Made by a program: the position numbers and the translations under genes. From contig JAIQFK010000015.1 in the NCBI GenBank assembly GCA_020073305.1, positions 1 through 64,000 of the forward strand: DNA of 64,000 nt, written 5' to 3'. The notes beneath the pieces are model-generated. The model was not told the DNA's origin. It saw nothing but the letters and a program-made list of their open reading frames with translations, and made no database searches. This stretch comes from Terriglobia bacterium. GTDB lineage: Bacteria > Acidobacteriota > Terriglobia > Bryobacterales > Bryobacteraceae. Below, piece by piece: positions 40,410-50,208 of the stretch. Each line of letters opens with the position of its first letter. The first letter of the stretch is position 1.

Positions 40410-43226
40410 CTACAGATACTTCCCCGTCCACGACCCCTCCGCCTTCGCGATCTGCTCCGGCGTGCCTGTCGCCACCACGTAGCCGCCGCGCTCGCCGCCT
40501 TCCGGACCCAGGTCGATGACCCAGTCCGCGGCGCGGATCACGTCGAGATTGTGCTCGATCACCAGCAGCGACCCGCCGTTTTCGATCAGCCGCTGGAACG
40601 CCGCCAGCAGCTTGGCGATATCGTCGAAATGCAAACCCGTCGTCGGCTCGTCGAAAATGTAGAGCGTGCCTTCGCACGACGACTGCGCCAGATGCGCCGC
40701 CAGTTTCACGCGCTGCGCTTCGCCGCCCGAAAGGGTCGTCGCCGATTGGCCCAGCCGCAGATACCCAAGCCCCACATCCGACAGCACCTTCATGCGCGAA
40801 ACCACGCGCGGCGCGGGATGAAAGAAGCGGATGGCTTCATCCACGGTCAACTGCAGCACCTCGTAAATGTTCAGCCCCTGGTAGAGAATGTCGAGAATCG
40901 CGCTCTTGTACCGCGTTCCCTTGCACTCGTCGCACACCAGCTCCACATCGGCTAGAAACTGCATCTCCACCGTCACCGTGCCATCGCCCTGGCAGGTCTC
41001 GCAGCGCCCACCGGGAATGTTGAACGAAAAGTGCCCGGCGGTGTAGCCGCGCTTCTCGGCTTCCTTCGTGGATGCGAACAACGAGCGAATCAGGTCGAAC
41101 GCCTTGATGTAGGTCACCGGGTTGGAGCGTGGCGTGCGTCCAATGGGCGATTGATCCACCAGCACGATCTGGCGCAGCCGCTCCGCGCCGTCCACTCTCC
41201 GGCACGACATCCTGGCCAAGGATTCCAGCATTTCGCCGTCAGGCAGACCCTCGCTTTCCTCGAGCGCCTCGGATTTTTTCAGGATCGCCTCGAGCGACCG
41301 ATAGATCACATCGTGCACCAGGGTGGATTTCCCCGATCCCGAAACACCGGTTATGCACACCAGCATCCCTAGAGGAATCTCGACGTCGATGTTCTTCAGG
41401 TTGTGCACGCGCGCGCCGGAAATGCGCAGCAAGCGCTTAGGATTCGCGCGCCGCCGTTCCTTCGGCACCGCCACATGCATTTCGCCGCGGAGGTAACGCC
41501 CGGTCAGCGAGCCGTTGGTGTTGCGCAGCAGGTCCGGATACGAGCCCTCATAAATCACGGTCCCGCCGTTTTCGCCCGCGCCCGGCCCCAGATCCACGAT
41601 GTGATCGGCCGAGCGCATCACTTCGGGATCGTGCTCGACCACCAGGATCGTGTTTCCCAGCCCCCGCAGCTCCTCGAGAATCCGGATGAGCCTTCCGGTA
41701 TCGCGAGTGTGCAGCCCAATCGAAGGCTCATCCAGCACATAGCACGCGCCTACCAGTTGCGAGCCCAGGCAAGTGGCGAGCTGGATGCGCTGGGCTTCCC
41801 CGCCCGAAAGCGTGGATGCCAGACGGTCGAGCGTCAGGTAATCCAGGCCCACGTCGTTCAGAAATTTCAGGCGCTGGCGGATCTCCACCAGAATCTTGTC
41901 CGCGATGGCGGTCTCTTCGGGTGTCAGCGCGAGCGCGTCGAAGAACGCCTGCGCTTCGGCGATGTTCAGCCGCACGACATCGGCGAGATTCTTGCCTCCT
42001 ACGCGCACATAGAGCGCTTCCTTCCGCAACCGCGCCCCGTTGCATTCCGGGCACCGCGCATAACCCCGGTAGCGGGCCAGGAAGACGCGCACGTGCAGCT
42101 TATATTTTTTGGTTTCCAGGTAGTCGAACAAGCCGCGAATCCCGCCAAAACCCGGCCCGCCCTCAATGACGTATTTTTTCTCTTCGTCACTCAGATCGCA
42201 GAAAGGCACGTTCATGCGCACCCGGATTCCTTTGGGTGCAGCCGCGCCGCGCTTCAATTTGAGGAACCACTCGCGGCCCTTGGGCTTCGTCCAGGGCTCG
42301 ACCGCGCCTTCGTCGAGGGTCAGCGACTTGTCCGGAACCGCCAGGTCCATGTCGTAATCGATGGTGTTGCCGAAGCCCTGGCACCGCGGGCAGGCGCCCG
42401 CCGGACTGTTGAAGCTGAACAGCACCGGCTCCGGTTCCACGAACGCCGTGCCGCACTGCTTGCATTCGAACTTCTCGCTGAAACGCAGACGCTCGCCCGA
42501 GCCGGCATTTTCAAAAATCACCTCGCCTGCTTCCCGATACGCCGTCTCCGTGGTATCCACCAGCCGCTGGTGCAGATCGGGTGTGATCGCGAGGCGATCC
42601 GCCAGCACGTAGAGCGGCTTCGAAAAATCGATATCCAAAAGGGATTCGGGCGTCGAGAAGTCGAACGTGCGGCTTCCCTGAAAGAGGCGGCTGAAGCCTT
42701 TCTGGCGCAGCGAAAAGAGGTGATCGCGTAGTTTTTGCGTGTCCGGCCGCTCGGCATGGCTCACCGGGAACAGCGCGTACCAGCGCGAGCCTTCCGCCTG
42801 GGCCAGCATGCGCGCCCCCACCTGGTCCACGGTGTCTTTCTCCACGCGATGCCCGCATTGCGGGCAGAACGTGCGCCCCACGCGCGCAAACAGCAGGCGC
42901 AGAAAATCGTAACACTCCGTCGAGGTCGCCACCGTCGACCGCGGATTGCGGCTCGTATTCTTCTGGCGGATCGCGATGGCCGGCGCGATACCGTCGATCT
43001 CATCTACTTCCGGCTTCTCCATGCGCTCCAGAAACTGGCGCGCGTACGCCGAAAGCGATTCCACGTACCGCCGCTGGCCTTCCGCGTAGATTGTGTCGAA
43101 AGCGAGCGAAGACTTCCCTGATCCCGAGACACCCGTGATCACCGTCAGACGGTTGTGTGGGATCGCGAGCGAGATGTTCTTCAGGTTGTGGACCCGCGCA
43201 CCACGGATTTCGATGGATTCTTCCAC
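40410..43226 (-). CDS. uvrA: Excinuclease ABC subunit A
   Basis: A 938-residue UvrA of normal length and full domain set: N-terminal Walker [21 protein letters not shown], first zinc module [11 protein letters not shown] with [11 protein letters not shown] and [14 protein letters not shown] signatures [19 protein letters not shown] and [20 protein letters not shown]-terminal Walker [15 protein letters not shown], and the [23 protein letters not shown] zinc finger. UvrA finds DNA lesions for nucleotide excision repair with UvrB. ATG 43224-43226. Core chromosomal gene; no other uvr gene is nearby. Confidence 0.97.
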   Translation of the reverse strand: MEESIEIRGARVHNLKNISLAIPHNRLTVITGVSGSGKSSLAFDTIYAEGQRRYVESLSAYARQFLERMEKPEVDEIDGIAPAIAIRQKNTSRNPRSTVATSTECYDFLRLLFARVGRTFCPQCGHRVEKDTVDQVGARMLAQAEGSRWYALFPVSHAERPDTQKLRDHLFSLRQKGFSRLFQGSRTFDFSTPESLLDIDFSKPLYVLADRLAITPDLHQRLVDTTETAYREAGEVIFENAGSGERLRFSEKFECKQCGTAFVEPEPVLFSFNSPAGACPRCQGFGNTIDYDMDLAVPDKSLTLDEGAVEPWTKPKGREWFLKLKRGAAAPKGIRVRMNVPFCDLSDEEKKYVIEGGPGFGGIRGLFDYLETKKYKLHVRVFLARYRGYARCPECNGARLRKEALYVRVGGKNLADVVRLNIAEAQAFFDALALTPEETAIADKILVEIRQRLKFLNDVGLDYLTLDRLASTLSGGEAQRIQLATCLGSQLVGACYVLDEPSIGLHTRDTGRLIRILEELRGLGNTILVVEHDPEVMRSADHIVDLGPGAGENGGTVIYEGSYPDLLRNTNGSLTGRYLRGEMHVAVPKERRRANPKRLLRISGARVHNLKNIDVEIPLGMLVCITGVSGSGKSTLVHDVIYRSLEAILKKSEALEESEGLPDGEMLESLARMSCRRVDGAERLRQIVLVDQSPIGRTPRSNPVTYIKAFDLIRSLFASTKEAEKRGYTAGHFSFNIPGGRCETCQGDGTVTVEMQFLADVELVCDECKGTRYKSAILDILYQGLNIYEVLQLTVDEAIRFFHPAPRVVSRMKVLSDVGLGYLRLGQSATTLSGGEAQRVKLAAHLAQSSCEGTLYIFDEPTTGLHFDDIAKLLAAFQRLIENGGSLLVIEHNLDVIRAADWVIDLGPEGGERGGYVVATGTPEQIAKAEGSWTGKYL

Positions 43227-43430
43227 AGGCGTTCTCGACGGCAGATCGGTGACTGGCTTCGCTGTCCCAAGCCATGAGAAGCCTCGTCAAAAAATCCGTC
43301 ACGCCTGGGGCGCGTGGACAGCGCTGCCTGTCACCGATCTCATTTCACGGTACTGGTTGGGATGAACCTTTCAGTATATCAGCGGGCCGAGTGTATCATT
43401 CTCCGCGAACGGTTACTATGGAGGGATCAC

Positions 43431-43991
43431 ATGGCTGTCTGTCCGAACGGGGCGGAGCGGATGAACCTCTTCGCTCTGGTCGTTTATATACCCGATCCAC
43501 TCGCGAGGTTTCTCGACGATTTGCGGAAGGACTTGGTCCCCGGCTGCCTGCCGCGCGCGCACGTGACCATCCTGCCGCCCAGACCTCTGGCGGCGGATGT
43601 CGACGGCGCCCTTCATCTTGCGCGAACCACGGTCGCCGGCTTCGCCCCGTTTGACATCCTGGCCGGAGAAGTCAAAATCTTCCCCTCGACCGACGTCATT
43701 TACCTCAATATCAAGGAAGGCGAGCGCGAGTTGCGAGAAATGTACCGCGCGCTGAACCAGGGTGCCTTGGCTTTTCACGAGCCATTCCCCTATCAACCGC
43801 ACATCACGCTCGCGCAGGACCTGGCTCAAGATCAGGTCCAGCCGCTCTACGATCTCGCGTGCAAGCGATGGGCCGGCTTTTCGCATTCGCGGCGAATCCA
43901 TGCCGAACGGACCTGCTTCGTTCAATCCCAGGACGCCTGCACATGGGCCGATCTCGCTGAGTTCCGCCTCGCGGGCTTGCCGGTAGGTTAG
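43431..43991 (+). CDS. 2H phosphoesterase (2'-5' RNA ligase family)
   Basis: A 186-residue protein with the two HxT motifs that define the family: AHVTILPPRPL near residue 43 and PHITLAQDL near residue 123. Between them is FDILAGEVKIFPSTDVIYLN. Members act on 2'-5' or cyclic phosphodiester bonds in RNA or on related nucleotides. ATG 43431 has GGAGGG six bases upstream, and a TATCAT box at about 43394-43399. It is convergent with the next gene with four bases between stops. Confidence 0.82.
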   Translation: MAVCPNGAERMNLFALVVYIPDPLARFLDDLRKDLVPGCLPRAHVTILPPRPLAADVDGALHLARTTVAGFAPFDILAGEVKIFPSTDVIYLNIKEGERELREMYRALNQGALAFHEPFPYQPHITLAQDLAQDQVQPLYDLACKRWAGFSHSRRIHAERTCFVQSQDACTWADLAEFRLAGLPVG

Positions 43992-43995
43992 ACAG

Positions 43996-44484
43996 CTACT
44001 CTTGTTCGAACAGCCCGATCTGCTCTTTGGGGACTTCCTTGCGCCGCCGTCGGGTGAGGGGGCTGCCAACCACCCCCAGCACATGAAACTCGCTGAGCGC
44101 CTGCCGCGGCGAGAAGATCTTCTGATTGTTCGAATAGGGTTCGGGAGGAATAAAAGTGAAGCCGTAAGGCTCCAACTGCAGGAGGTTGTTCGATAGGATG
44201 CCGTCCATTATTTCGCCGTCGCGGAAGCGCATCCGTACCCACAAGCCGTCCATTTTGGGCCGGGTATGGAACACCAGGCGTTCGGGCGAGGCTTCGACAG
44301 TGTCGAAATCCTTAACAAAACAAACGGTTTTGATCTCCTGGTACGGAATCACTGCCACGGTACCGTCGGTTTTCATCAATTCCACGCCGTCGGCAAGCAG
44401 GTAGCTCTGCGGGTTGACAAAACCCGTCAGCGGTTCCCGGTCAAAGCGCCGGACCAGCACCTTCTTGGTTGTGGAGGCTGCCAA
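43996..44484 (-). CDS. Conserved protein of unknown function
   Basis: A 162-residue protein with a beta-rich pattern (KVLVRRFDREPLTGFVNPQS, GTVAVIPYQEIKTVCFVKDF, GLWVRMRFRDGEIMDGILSN, YGFTFIPPEPYSNNQKIFSP) and a basic tail RRRRKEVPKEQI. I recall similar acidobacterial proteins being filed under an uncharacterised family (DUF6982-like), sometimes compared with PilZ, but the RxxxR/DxSxxG PilZ motifs are not visible. It is divergent from xerD with 60 bp between starts. Confidence 0.6.
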   Translation of the reverse strand: MAASTTKKVLVRRFDREPLTGFVNPQSYLLADGVELMKTDGTVAVIPYQEIKTVCFVKDFDTVEASPERLVFHTRPKMDGLWVRMRFRDGEIMDGILSNNLLQLEPYGFTFIPPEPYSNNQKIFSPRQALSEFHVLGVVGSPLTRRRRKEVPKEQIGLFEQE

Positions 44485-44508
44485 ACCGTCACCCGTTAAC
44501 TAAACTGT

Positions 44509-44537
44509 TTCAAACATTTTCGCGATTATTGTATCAT
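44509..44537 (+). promoter_or_regulatory. Promoter of xerD
   Basis: TTCAAA (44509-44514), 17-bp spacer, TATCAT (44532-44537). The xerD ATG begins eight bases on (seven bases between), which leaves essentially no room for a leader with a ribosome-binding site. Confidence 0.5.
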
Positions 44538-44544
44538 TGGCACA

Positions 44545-45489
44545 ATGTCGGATGGCTCAACGAGCGCCACAGTTGGGGTGTGCAATGCCAAACCGGGGCC
44601 ACTGGCCGAGTATACGGCGGACTTTCTCAATTTCTGCAGGATAGAGAAGGGGTTAGCCAGCAACTCGCTCGAAGCGTATGCCCAGGACCTGGAGCGGTAC
44701 GACAGGTATTTTCAGGGCCTGCATCAGGAGAATCTCCCTGGCAATCATACAGATACAGTTCTGAGCTACCTCAATTCGCTGTACCAATCGGGGCTCGGCA
44801 GCCGCTCGATTGCCCGCCATCTGGCTACGTTACGGAATTTTTATCGTTTTCTGCTGCGGGAGGGGAAAATCGGGTGCGATCCGACTGAGCATGTGCGCAC
44901 TCCGAAGCAGTGGAAGACTATTCCTAAGTTTTTGAATCTAAATCAGATTGATAAGCTGCTGCAGGCTCCCAACACGGCAACTCCGACCGGGATCCGGGAC
45001 CGCGCCATGCTCGAACTGCTTTATGCGACGGGACTTAGGGTCTCGGAACTCTGCCGGGTCGGAATTTCTGACCTGAACCTCGAGATGGGTGTCGTGCGGA
45101 CTACCGGAAAAGGCAATAAGCAGCGCATGGTGCCGGTGGGGCGGTCGGCGATCGGAGCGGTGCGGCAATACCTGGAAGGGGGACGGGGGCGGATTCTGAA
45201 GGGCCGGGGGAGCCGGTTCTTGTTTGTGACGGCGCGCGGAGGCGCGATGACGCGTCAGGCTTTCTGGAAGCTGCTAGCGGCGCATGGCCGCCGGGCAGGC
45301 ATTTTCCGCAACCTGACGCCGCATGTGCTCCGCCACAGCTTTGCCACGCACCTGTTGGAAGGCGGGGCGGATCTGCGGAGCGTGCAGACCATGCTGGGGC
45401 ACGCCGACATATCGACCACCCAGATTTATACGCACGTCATGCGGTCCAGGCTTCGCAAGACGCTGGACGATCATCATCCCCGTGCCTGA
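44545..45489 (+). CDS. xerD: Tyrosine recombinase XerD-like
   Basis: A 314-residue tyrosine recombinase with all active-site residues: Arg 165 (ATGLRVSEL), Lys 189 (TTGKGNKQRM), His 260 and Arg 263 (HVLRHSF), His 286 (LGHADIS) and Tyr 295 (TTQIYTHV). The N-terminal SAM-like core-binding domain is present (FLNFCRIEKGLASNSLEAYA). The IYTHV ending and length fit chromosomal Xer recombinases that resolve dimers at dif, rather than phage integrases. No dif-like site is recognisable close by. It is followed 36 bp later by cca. Confidence 0.9.
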   Translation: MSDGSTSATVGVCNAKPGPLAEYTADFLNFCRIEKGLASNSLEAYAQDLERYDRYFQGLHQENLPGNHTDTVLSYLNSLYQSGLGSRSIARHLATLRNFYRFLLREGKIGCDPTEHVRTPKQWKTIPKFLNLNQIDKLLQAPNTATPTGIRDRAMLELLYATGLRVSELCRVGISDLNLEMGVVRTTGKGNKQRMVPVGRSAIGAVRQYLEGGRGRILKGRGSRFLFVTARGGAMTRQAFWKLLAAHGRRAGIFRNLTPHVLRHSFATHLLEGGADLRSVQTMLGHADISTTQIYTHVMRSRLRKTLDDHHPRA

Positions 45490-45525
45490 CTCTCGAAATC
45501 AAATGCCAACCACGAGGCGCACCCG

Positions 45526-46833
45526 ATGAGCGACTACATGTTCATGTTGGAGAGCCACCTGAACGCGGACCAGAACCGCGTGGTGGCGGAGCTGCAAAGC
45601 GCGGCCACCCATGCCAACATGAACCTCTTCCTCACCGGCGGCGCGATGCGCGACATGCTGGGAGGATTTCCCATTCGCGACCTCGACTTCGCGGTGGAGG
45701 GCAACGCGCTCAAACTCGCCAAGACCGTGGTCGAGAAGGGGGAAGGCCGCATTATTTCGGTGGACGAGCAGCGCCGCACGGCGCAACTGATCTTTCCCGG
45801 AGCGGTGACCGCCGAGATCGGGATGTCGCGGCATGAGAAGTTCTCGCGGCCCGGCGCCAAGCCGCAAGTGACGCCAGCTTTCATCCAGGACGATTTGCGG
45901 CGCCGCGATTTCACCATCAACGCCATAGCGCTTTCGCTCAACCGGGGCTCGCGCGGTTTGCTGATCGACCCCACCAACGGCCTGGCCGACCTGACGACCA
46001 AAGAGCTGCGGACCACCCATTCCTACGCATTTTACGAAGAGCCGTCGCGCCTGCTACGCCTGATCCGTTTTCGCGTTCGCTTCACCTTCGTGGTGGACGA
46101 GCGCACGCAGCGGCAATACGAGAATGCGCGCGAGGGCGAACTGGAAAAGCTGATTCCGGGCCGGGTGCTATTCGAGGAGCTGTGCGGCATTGCCGATGAG
46201 CCGGAAGCCGGTGAGATCATGCGCGAACTGGAGCGCGCAGGGCTGCTCGCGATTTTCTCGACGGCCCTGGCCGGACCCAAGCTGAGCGTGGCCTCCATCG
46301 GCAAGCTGGAGAAGCTGCGCAAACTGCTGCCGGCAGGCAATGGCATTCGCCCAGCCGGCGTAGGACCGTTCCTCTATGTGCTTACCGAGAAGCTCACGCT
46401 GAAGGAAAGGCAGGAGTTGATCCACACGCTCGAAATGCGCAAGCCGGAAGTCGACTTATGGCAGAAACTCGAGCCGCGCGCCAAGAAATTGGAACAGGCA
46501 CTCAGATCGGTGCGCTTGAAGCTGCCGTCGCAGATTTACCAGGCTCTGGTGAAGGCTCCTGGAGACGAGATGCTATTCCTGCTCTACCGGTCGCAGCAGC
46601 GCCTGGTGCAGGACCGCATCCGCAATTACCTGCAGAAGTACTATCCGACCGCGCAGGAAGTGACCGACGCCGACGTGGAAAAGGCCGGCGGGAAACCGGG
46701 CACGCCCAAATACCAAAAGCTGCGAGAAGAGCTGATCATCACGCGGCTGAACACACGCAAGAAGCCTGAGCCGCCGCCTCCCGCTGAACCTCCCGTTCCT
46801 GCCGTCGCCGGCCGCGACCGCAGGGCTTCCTGA
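45526..46833 (+). CDS. cca: CCA tRNA nucleotidyltransferase/poly(A) polymerase family
   Basis: A 435-residue class II nucleotidyltransferase. GGAMRD at 38-43 and the catalytic DLDF (Asp 52, Asp 54) form the palm; RRDFTINAIALSL and EEPSRLLRLIRFRVRF are the conserved neck motifs. The C-terminal part lacks an HD domain and ends in a Pro-rich tail (PEPPPPAEPPVPAV). It adds or repairs CCA ends of tRNA, or adds A; which one is not decidable from motifs alone. Same direction as xerD. Confidence 0.9.
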   Translation: MSDYMFMLESHLNADQNRVVAELQSAATHANMNLFLTGGAMRDMLGGFPIRDLDFAVEGNALKLAKTVVEKGEGRIISVDEQRRTAQLIFPGAVTAEIGMSRHEKFSRPGAKPQVTPAFIQDDLRRRDFTINAIALSLNRGSRGLLIDPTNGLADLTTKELRTTHSYAFYEEPSRLLRLIRFRVRFTFVVDERTQRQYENAREGELEKLIPGRVLFEELCGIADEPEAGEIMRELERAGLLAIFSTALAGPKLSVASIGKLEKLRKLLPAGNGIRPAGVGPFLYVLTEKLTLKERQELIHTLEMRKPEVDLWQKLEPRAKKLEQALRSVRLKLPSQIYQALVKAPGDEMLFLLYRSQQRLVQDRIRNYLQKYYPTAQEVTDADVEKAGGKPGTPKYQKLREELIITRLNTRKKPEPPPPAEPPVPAVAGRDRRAS

Positions 46834-46849
46834 TTCGTCTTGCCTAACG

Positions 46850-47998
46850 ATGAAACCTCTCAAAATCGGCATGGCCGGCGCTGGTTTCGCCGCGCGGTTT
46901 CACCTGGAGAATTTTCCCGAATCGGGAGTGGAAGTCGTAGCCGTAACCTCGGCGCGCGCAGAGACCCGCGAAGCGTTTGCCGCGAAGCATCAGCTGCGCG
47001 CGTTCGCTTCGGTCGAGGAGATGCTGCCGGAGATCGATGTGCTGGACATCTGCACGCCGCCGTCATCACATCAGGAATACATGCTGGCTGCGGCGCGCGC
47101 GGGAAAGCACGTGATCGTGGAAAAACCACTCACCGGATTTTTCGCTTCGCCCGAGAAAACCGGCAAGCGCGCCATGCTCGATGCGGTGGTGGAGGCAGGG
47201 CGCGAGCTGCTGGATACCGTGCGGGGAGCCGGGATCACGCTGGGCTATGCGGAGAATTTCGTCTACGCGCCCTCGGTACAGAAGGAACGCGAGATCATCG
47301 AAAAGTCGCGCGCGCAAATCCTGCGCATGGCGGGAGAGGAATCGCACAACGGCTCGCACTCGGCGGTTTACGGCATCTGGAGCGTGCAAGGTGGCGGCTC
47401 GCTGATTGCGAAGGGCTGCCATCCGCTAGGCGCCATTCTGTATCTCAAACGCAAGGAAGGATTGACGCGGCTGGGCCGCCCGCTACGGCCGGCGGCGGTT
47501 TCGGCGCGCACGCACTCGATCACGGCCATTCCGGGCTTCGAGGACCGCGGCTTTCTACGCACGAAGTATCAGGACACCGAAGATTACGCCTTTCTGCACG
47601 TGACGTTTGAAGACGGCACGGTGGCGGACGTCACGGCGTCGGAGTTGGTGATGGGCGGTATTTACGATTACGTCGAGGTGTTCGCCAACAACCACCGCAC
47701 GCGATGCCGCATCAGCCCGGTGAGTGTGCTGGATGTCTATAACCCGCGCCACGAGCAGTTTAAGGATATTTACCTAATGGAAAAGATTAGCTCGAACGAG
47801 GGCTGGATCCCGGCGTCGCCCGAGGAGGGGTGGAGCCTCGGGTACGGCCGCGAGTTGCGGAACTTCGTCGAGTGCATTCGTGAGAAGCGGACGCCGGAGA
47901 GCGATCTGGAGCTGGCGCTGGATGTGACGCTCGCAATCTATGCGGGGTATCTGTCGGCAGAGGAGATGGGGAGGGAGGTGGAGGTGAGGCGGGTGTAA
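46850..47998 (+). CDS. Gfo/Idh/MocA-family oxidoreductase (cytosolic)
   Basis: A 382-residue NAD(P)-dependent oxidoreductase without signal peptide. Rossmann motif IGMAGAGFAARFH, catalytic VEKPLTGF (EKP motif), C-terminal sheet domain with SITAIPGFEDRG and EDYAFLHVTFEDGTVADVTA. It starts 16 bp after cca. The last 324 bp (from 47675) are duplicated at 49837-50161. Likely dehydrogenates a sugar or inositol derivative; no substrate clue. Confidence 0.88.
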   Translation: MKPLKIGMAGAGFAARFHLENFPESGVEVVAVTSARAETREAFAAKHQLRAFASVEEMLPEIDVLDICTPPSSHQEYMLAAARAGKHVIVEKPLTGFFASPEKTGKRAMLDAVVEAGRELLDTVRGAGITLGYAENFVYAPSVQKEREIIEKSRAQILRMAGEESHNGSHSAVYGIWSVQGGGSLIAKGCHPLGAILYLKRKEGLTRLGRPLRPAAVSARTHSITAIPGFEDRGFLRTKYQDTEDYAFLHVTFEDGTVADVTASELVMGGIYDYVEVFANNHRTRCRISPVSVLDVYNPRHEQFKDIYLMEKISSNEGWIPASPEEGWSLGYGRELRNFVECIREKRTPESDLELALDVTLAIYAGYLSAEEMGREVEVRRV

Positions 47999-48199
47999 GA
48001 CGGTTTCTTGTACTACTCGGCGGTTTGGCGACAATTCGCTCATGTGGTTTCCGTGGTGGCGTTTCAGGAAAGCGATACACCGTTCCGGGGGCTGGGGCGG
48101 TACCGACCGGTTCGGAGCATTGTACGAGTTGCGCGTGACTCGCCCGGAACAGGATGACCGTCTGGCGATTGGTATACTTGCTCTCGCGGAGGTCGGACA

Positions 48200-49558
48200 A
48201 TGCTGGTGCGGACGTGTTTAGGGCTGTTTGTTGTCGCTGGAGCGTGGGCCCAGCAGACGCAGCCGGCTAAGGAAAGCGAGAAAGGAGATGCCCCCCTCAC
48301 GCGCAGTAGTTTCTCCGCCAAGGGGCTCACCCACGAAGACGACCTGACCGACTTGTTTGTCGGAAACTTTGCGGACGTCGCTTTTGATCGCGGAAGCCTG
48401 ATCTTCAGTCAATTGTTCGAGGCGTACCTGGAGGCGTACTGGCGTCACTGCGGTACGTACCTGCGCAACAAGGTGGAGATGAAGACACAGGTCTGCGCCG
48501 ACCCCATTGATACAACCCCCCCACGATTCGGCGAGCCTCCTCCCCGGCCGCACGGCTGTATGTCATGGAAAACGGTCAGCCTGGGCTACGCCGATCCTGC
48601 TTTGTACGCCGCCAAAAACCGGTTGGACGTCGAACAGTCAGTCAACCAGTTTAAGGACATGGTCGGCTCTATAAAGAATCCCGTGCGCCAGTTCGCCGAC
48701 ATTGGCCAACTCACTGACGACATGGACGCCCTGTTTCGCCTCAACGCTTGTGTCGGCCCCGGCCTGCGGCGTTTCCAGGAAAACGTCGTGCTCTTCTCCG
48801 CGGGGAAGCAGCCGCTTCTCATTCCCGGCGAGCCACCACCGGTTGCGCCGAGGGCTCTACCTGCCGGCGTACTCGCCGACTCGGACTACAACCGGCTGGT
48901 GGAGGACCTGGTAACCGACCAGGCGAAAACGTGGACATTCAATCGCTATCTGCCCGGAAGTACCACTCTCCGGATTGTGGCGCATGATCCGAGGGGCCAG
49001 CCCGCTCAGATAAGGGCGAAGTATTTCTTTACGTCGCTTGCTAAGCCCGCGCGCACCCAGGGGTCCGTGATTGTGAGTTTCACCGACGGAATGCCCACGT
49101 GCATTTATTTTTCAGACGCTCCCAGCACGTGTCAGACGCCGGACCGCAGGATCGTATCGAAGTATTCGAGTGGTGGTTATCTAAACGCGAATGCCTCGCC
49201 TCCCGGCTTATCTCCAGCGGCGGCTCCGCCGGTCCAGCCCGATCGCGGTGCCGCGGTGCCAGCCCACGATCAGGCCGAAGCCAGCGTCCGAGTCAGCGTC
49301 TGCGTCCCCGGCGATTTAGCCGCCGGGTGGACAAATCCGCTTCCGGGCAGCAAGATGGAGGCCTTGCAGTCTCAGCTCAAAGCATCCATTCGTGAACGCG
49401 CTAAAATGCCAGGCTACGATCAAACCCAGTGGATGACGGTGAATGCGCGCATCTACTCCACCTGGGATCCCAACGGCCCATTCCTGGACGTGGTCACAGC
49501 CACTAATGGCGGCCGCTGCGCCGTAGGGCGTCACGAGTTCCTCACGCTCAACCCCTAA
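48200..49558 (+). CDS. Secreted protein of unknown function
   Basis: A 452-residue protein with a short signal MLVRTCLGLFVVAGAWAQ, ten Cys in the mature part and a Pro/Ala-rich linker near residues 330-360 (SPPGLSPAAAPPVQPDRGAA). The N-terminal half (DLTDLFVGNFADVAFDRGSL, FSQLFEAYLEAYWRHCGTYL) is helical; the C-terminal part (TQWMTVNARIYSTWDPNGPF, LDVVTATNGG) is beta-rich. GGAGG is eight bases before the ATG. No known family. It stands between the two copies of the oxidoreductase 3' end. Confidence 0.62.
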   Translation: MLVRTCLGLFVVAGAWAQQTQPAKESEKGDAPLTRSSFSAKGLTHEDDLTDLFVGNFADVAFDRGSLIFSQLFEAYLEAYWRHCGTYLRNKVEMKTQVCADPIDTTPPRFGEPPPRPHGCMSWKTVSLGYADPALYAAKNRLDVEQSVNQFKDMVGSIKNPVRQFADIGQLTDDMDALFRLNACVGPGLRRFQENVVLFSAGKQPLLIPGEPPPVAPRALPAGVLADSDYNRLVEDLVTDQAKTWTFNRYLPGSTTLRIVAHDPRGQPAQIRAKYFFTSLAKPARTQGSVIVSFTDGMPTCIYFSDAPSTCQTPDRRIVSKYSSGGYLNANASPPGLSPAAAPPVQPDRGAAVPAHDQAEASVRVSVCVPGDLAAGWTNPLPGSKMEALQSQLKASIRERAKMPGYDQTQWMTVNARIYSTWDPNGPFLDVVTATNGGRCAVGRHEFLTLNP

Positions 49559-49836
49559 GCGCAAACACCGGGTCCTCCGAACTCTGAGGTGCACATGACG
49601 GGGGTACCCCGATTCCGATTTGTACGCCGCCAAAGCCTCAATAAAACCCGATAAGCGCCATTGTGTTGATCGGCAGGCCCCGCTCTGGACGAATCGTCGG
49701 CCACTCGGAGAATCCTCCAACCGCGCGTCTTCAACACCCGTGGCCGGCGGCTTTCGCAACTTGCCGTATAACGCCCCATGCTCCGTTGTGCTCGCACGAA
49801 GCTGTACCAGAACGAAGCAGCATTTCCAATTAGGCG
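49559..49836. other. Non-coding stretch before the duplicated oxidoreductase end
   Basis: About 280 bp with no supportable gene. A short phrase, ttgtacgccgccaaa, is shared with the coding sequence of the preceding gene (near 48602), which might indicate a small internal duplication. Confidence 0.35.
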
Positions 49837-50161
49837 GAGGTGTTCGCCAACAACCACCACACGCGGCTGCCGCATCAGCCCGGTGAGCATGCTGGACGTC
49901 TATAACCCGCGTCACGAGCAGTTTAAGGATATTTACCTGATGGAAAAGATCAGCTCGAACGAAGGCTGGATTCCGGCGTCGCCCGAGGAGGGGTGGAGCC
50001 TCGGGTACGGACGCGAGTTGCGGAACTTCGTCGAGTGCATTCGTGAGAAGCGGACGCCGGAGAGCGATCTGGAGTTGGCGCTGGATGTGACGCTCGCGAT
50101 TTATGCGGGATATGTTTCGGCGGAGGAGGTGGGGCGGGAGGTGGAGGTGAAGAGGGTGTGA
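49837..50161 (+). pseudogene. Duplicated 3' end of the Gfo/Idh/MocA oxidoreductase gene
   Basis: From gaggtgttcgccaacaacca onward it repeats 47675-47998 with scattered substitutions (for example YVSAEEVGREVEVKRV against YLSAEEMGREVEVRRV) and a single inserted base near 49865 that shifts the frame at the junction. It has no start, no Rossmann half and cannot be functional. Direct repeat unit of about 325 bp. Confidence 0.9.
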
Positions 50162-50196
50162 GGGAGCGGCTCCTGGGCTTAGCTAACCAATCGGGC

Positions 50197-50202
50197 TAGA
50201 AT
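50197..50202 (+). promoter_or_regulatory. -10 box of the Phd/PIN pair
   Basis: TAGAAT ends six bases before the antitoxin ATG (50209), the same spacing as at the Xre, MazE and xerD starts. No good -35 hexamer is evident at 17 bp (TGGGCT). Confidence 0.4.
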
Positions 50203-50208
50203 AACCGT

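Noticed and set aside
41403-42731. Long open frame on the plus strand (442 codons)
   Set aside because: It lies wholly within uvrA on the other strand; composition is the Arg/His/Gln-rich type produced by antisense reading of GC-rich codons.
44509-45489. xerD as a phage or integron integrase marking an island
   Set aside because: Length, motifs and neighbour cca fit a chromosomal Xer recombinase; no attachment-site repeats or phage genes are nearby.
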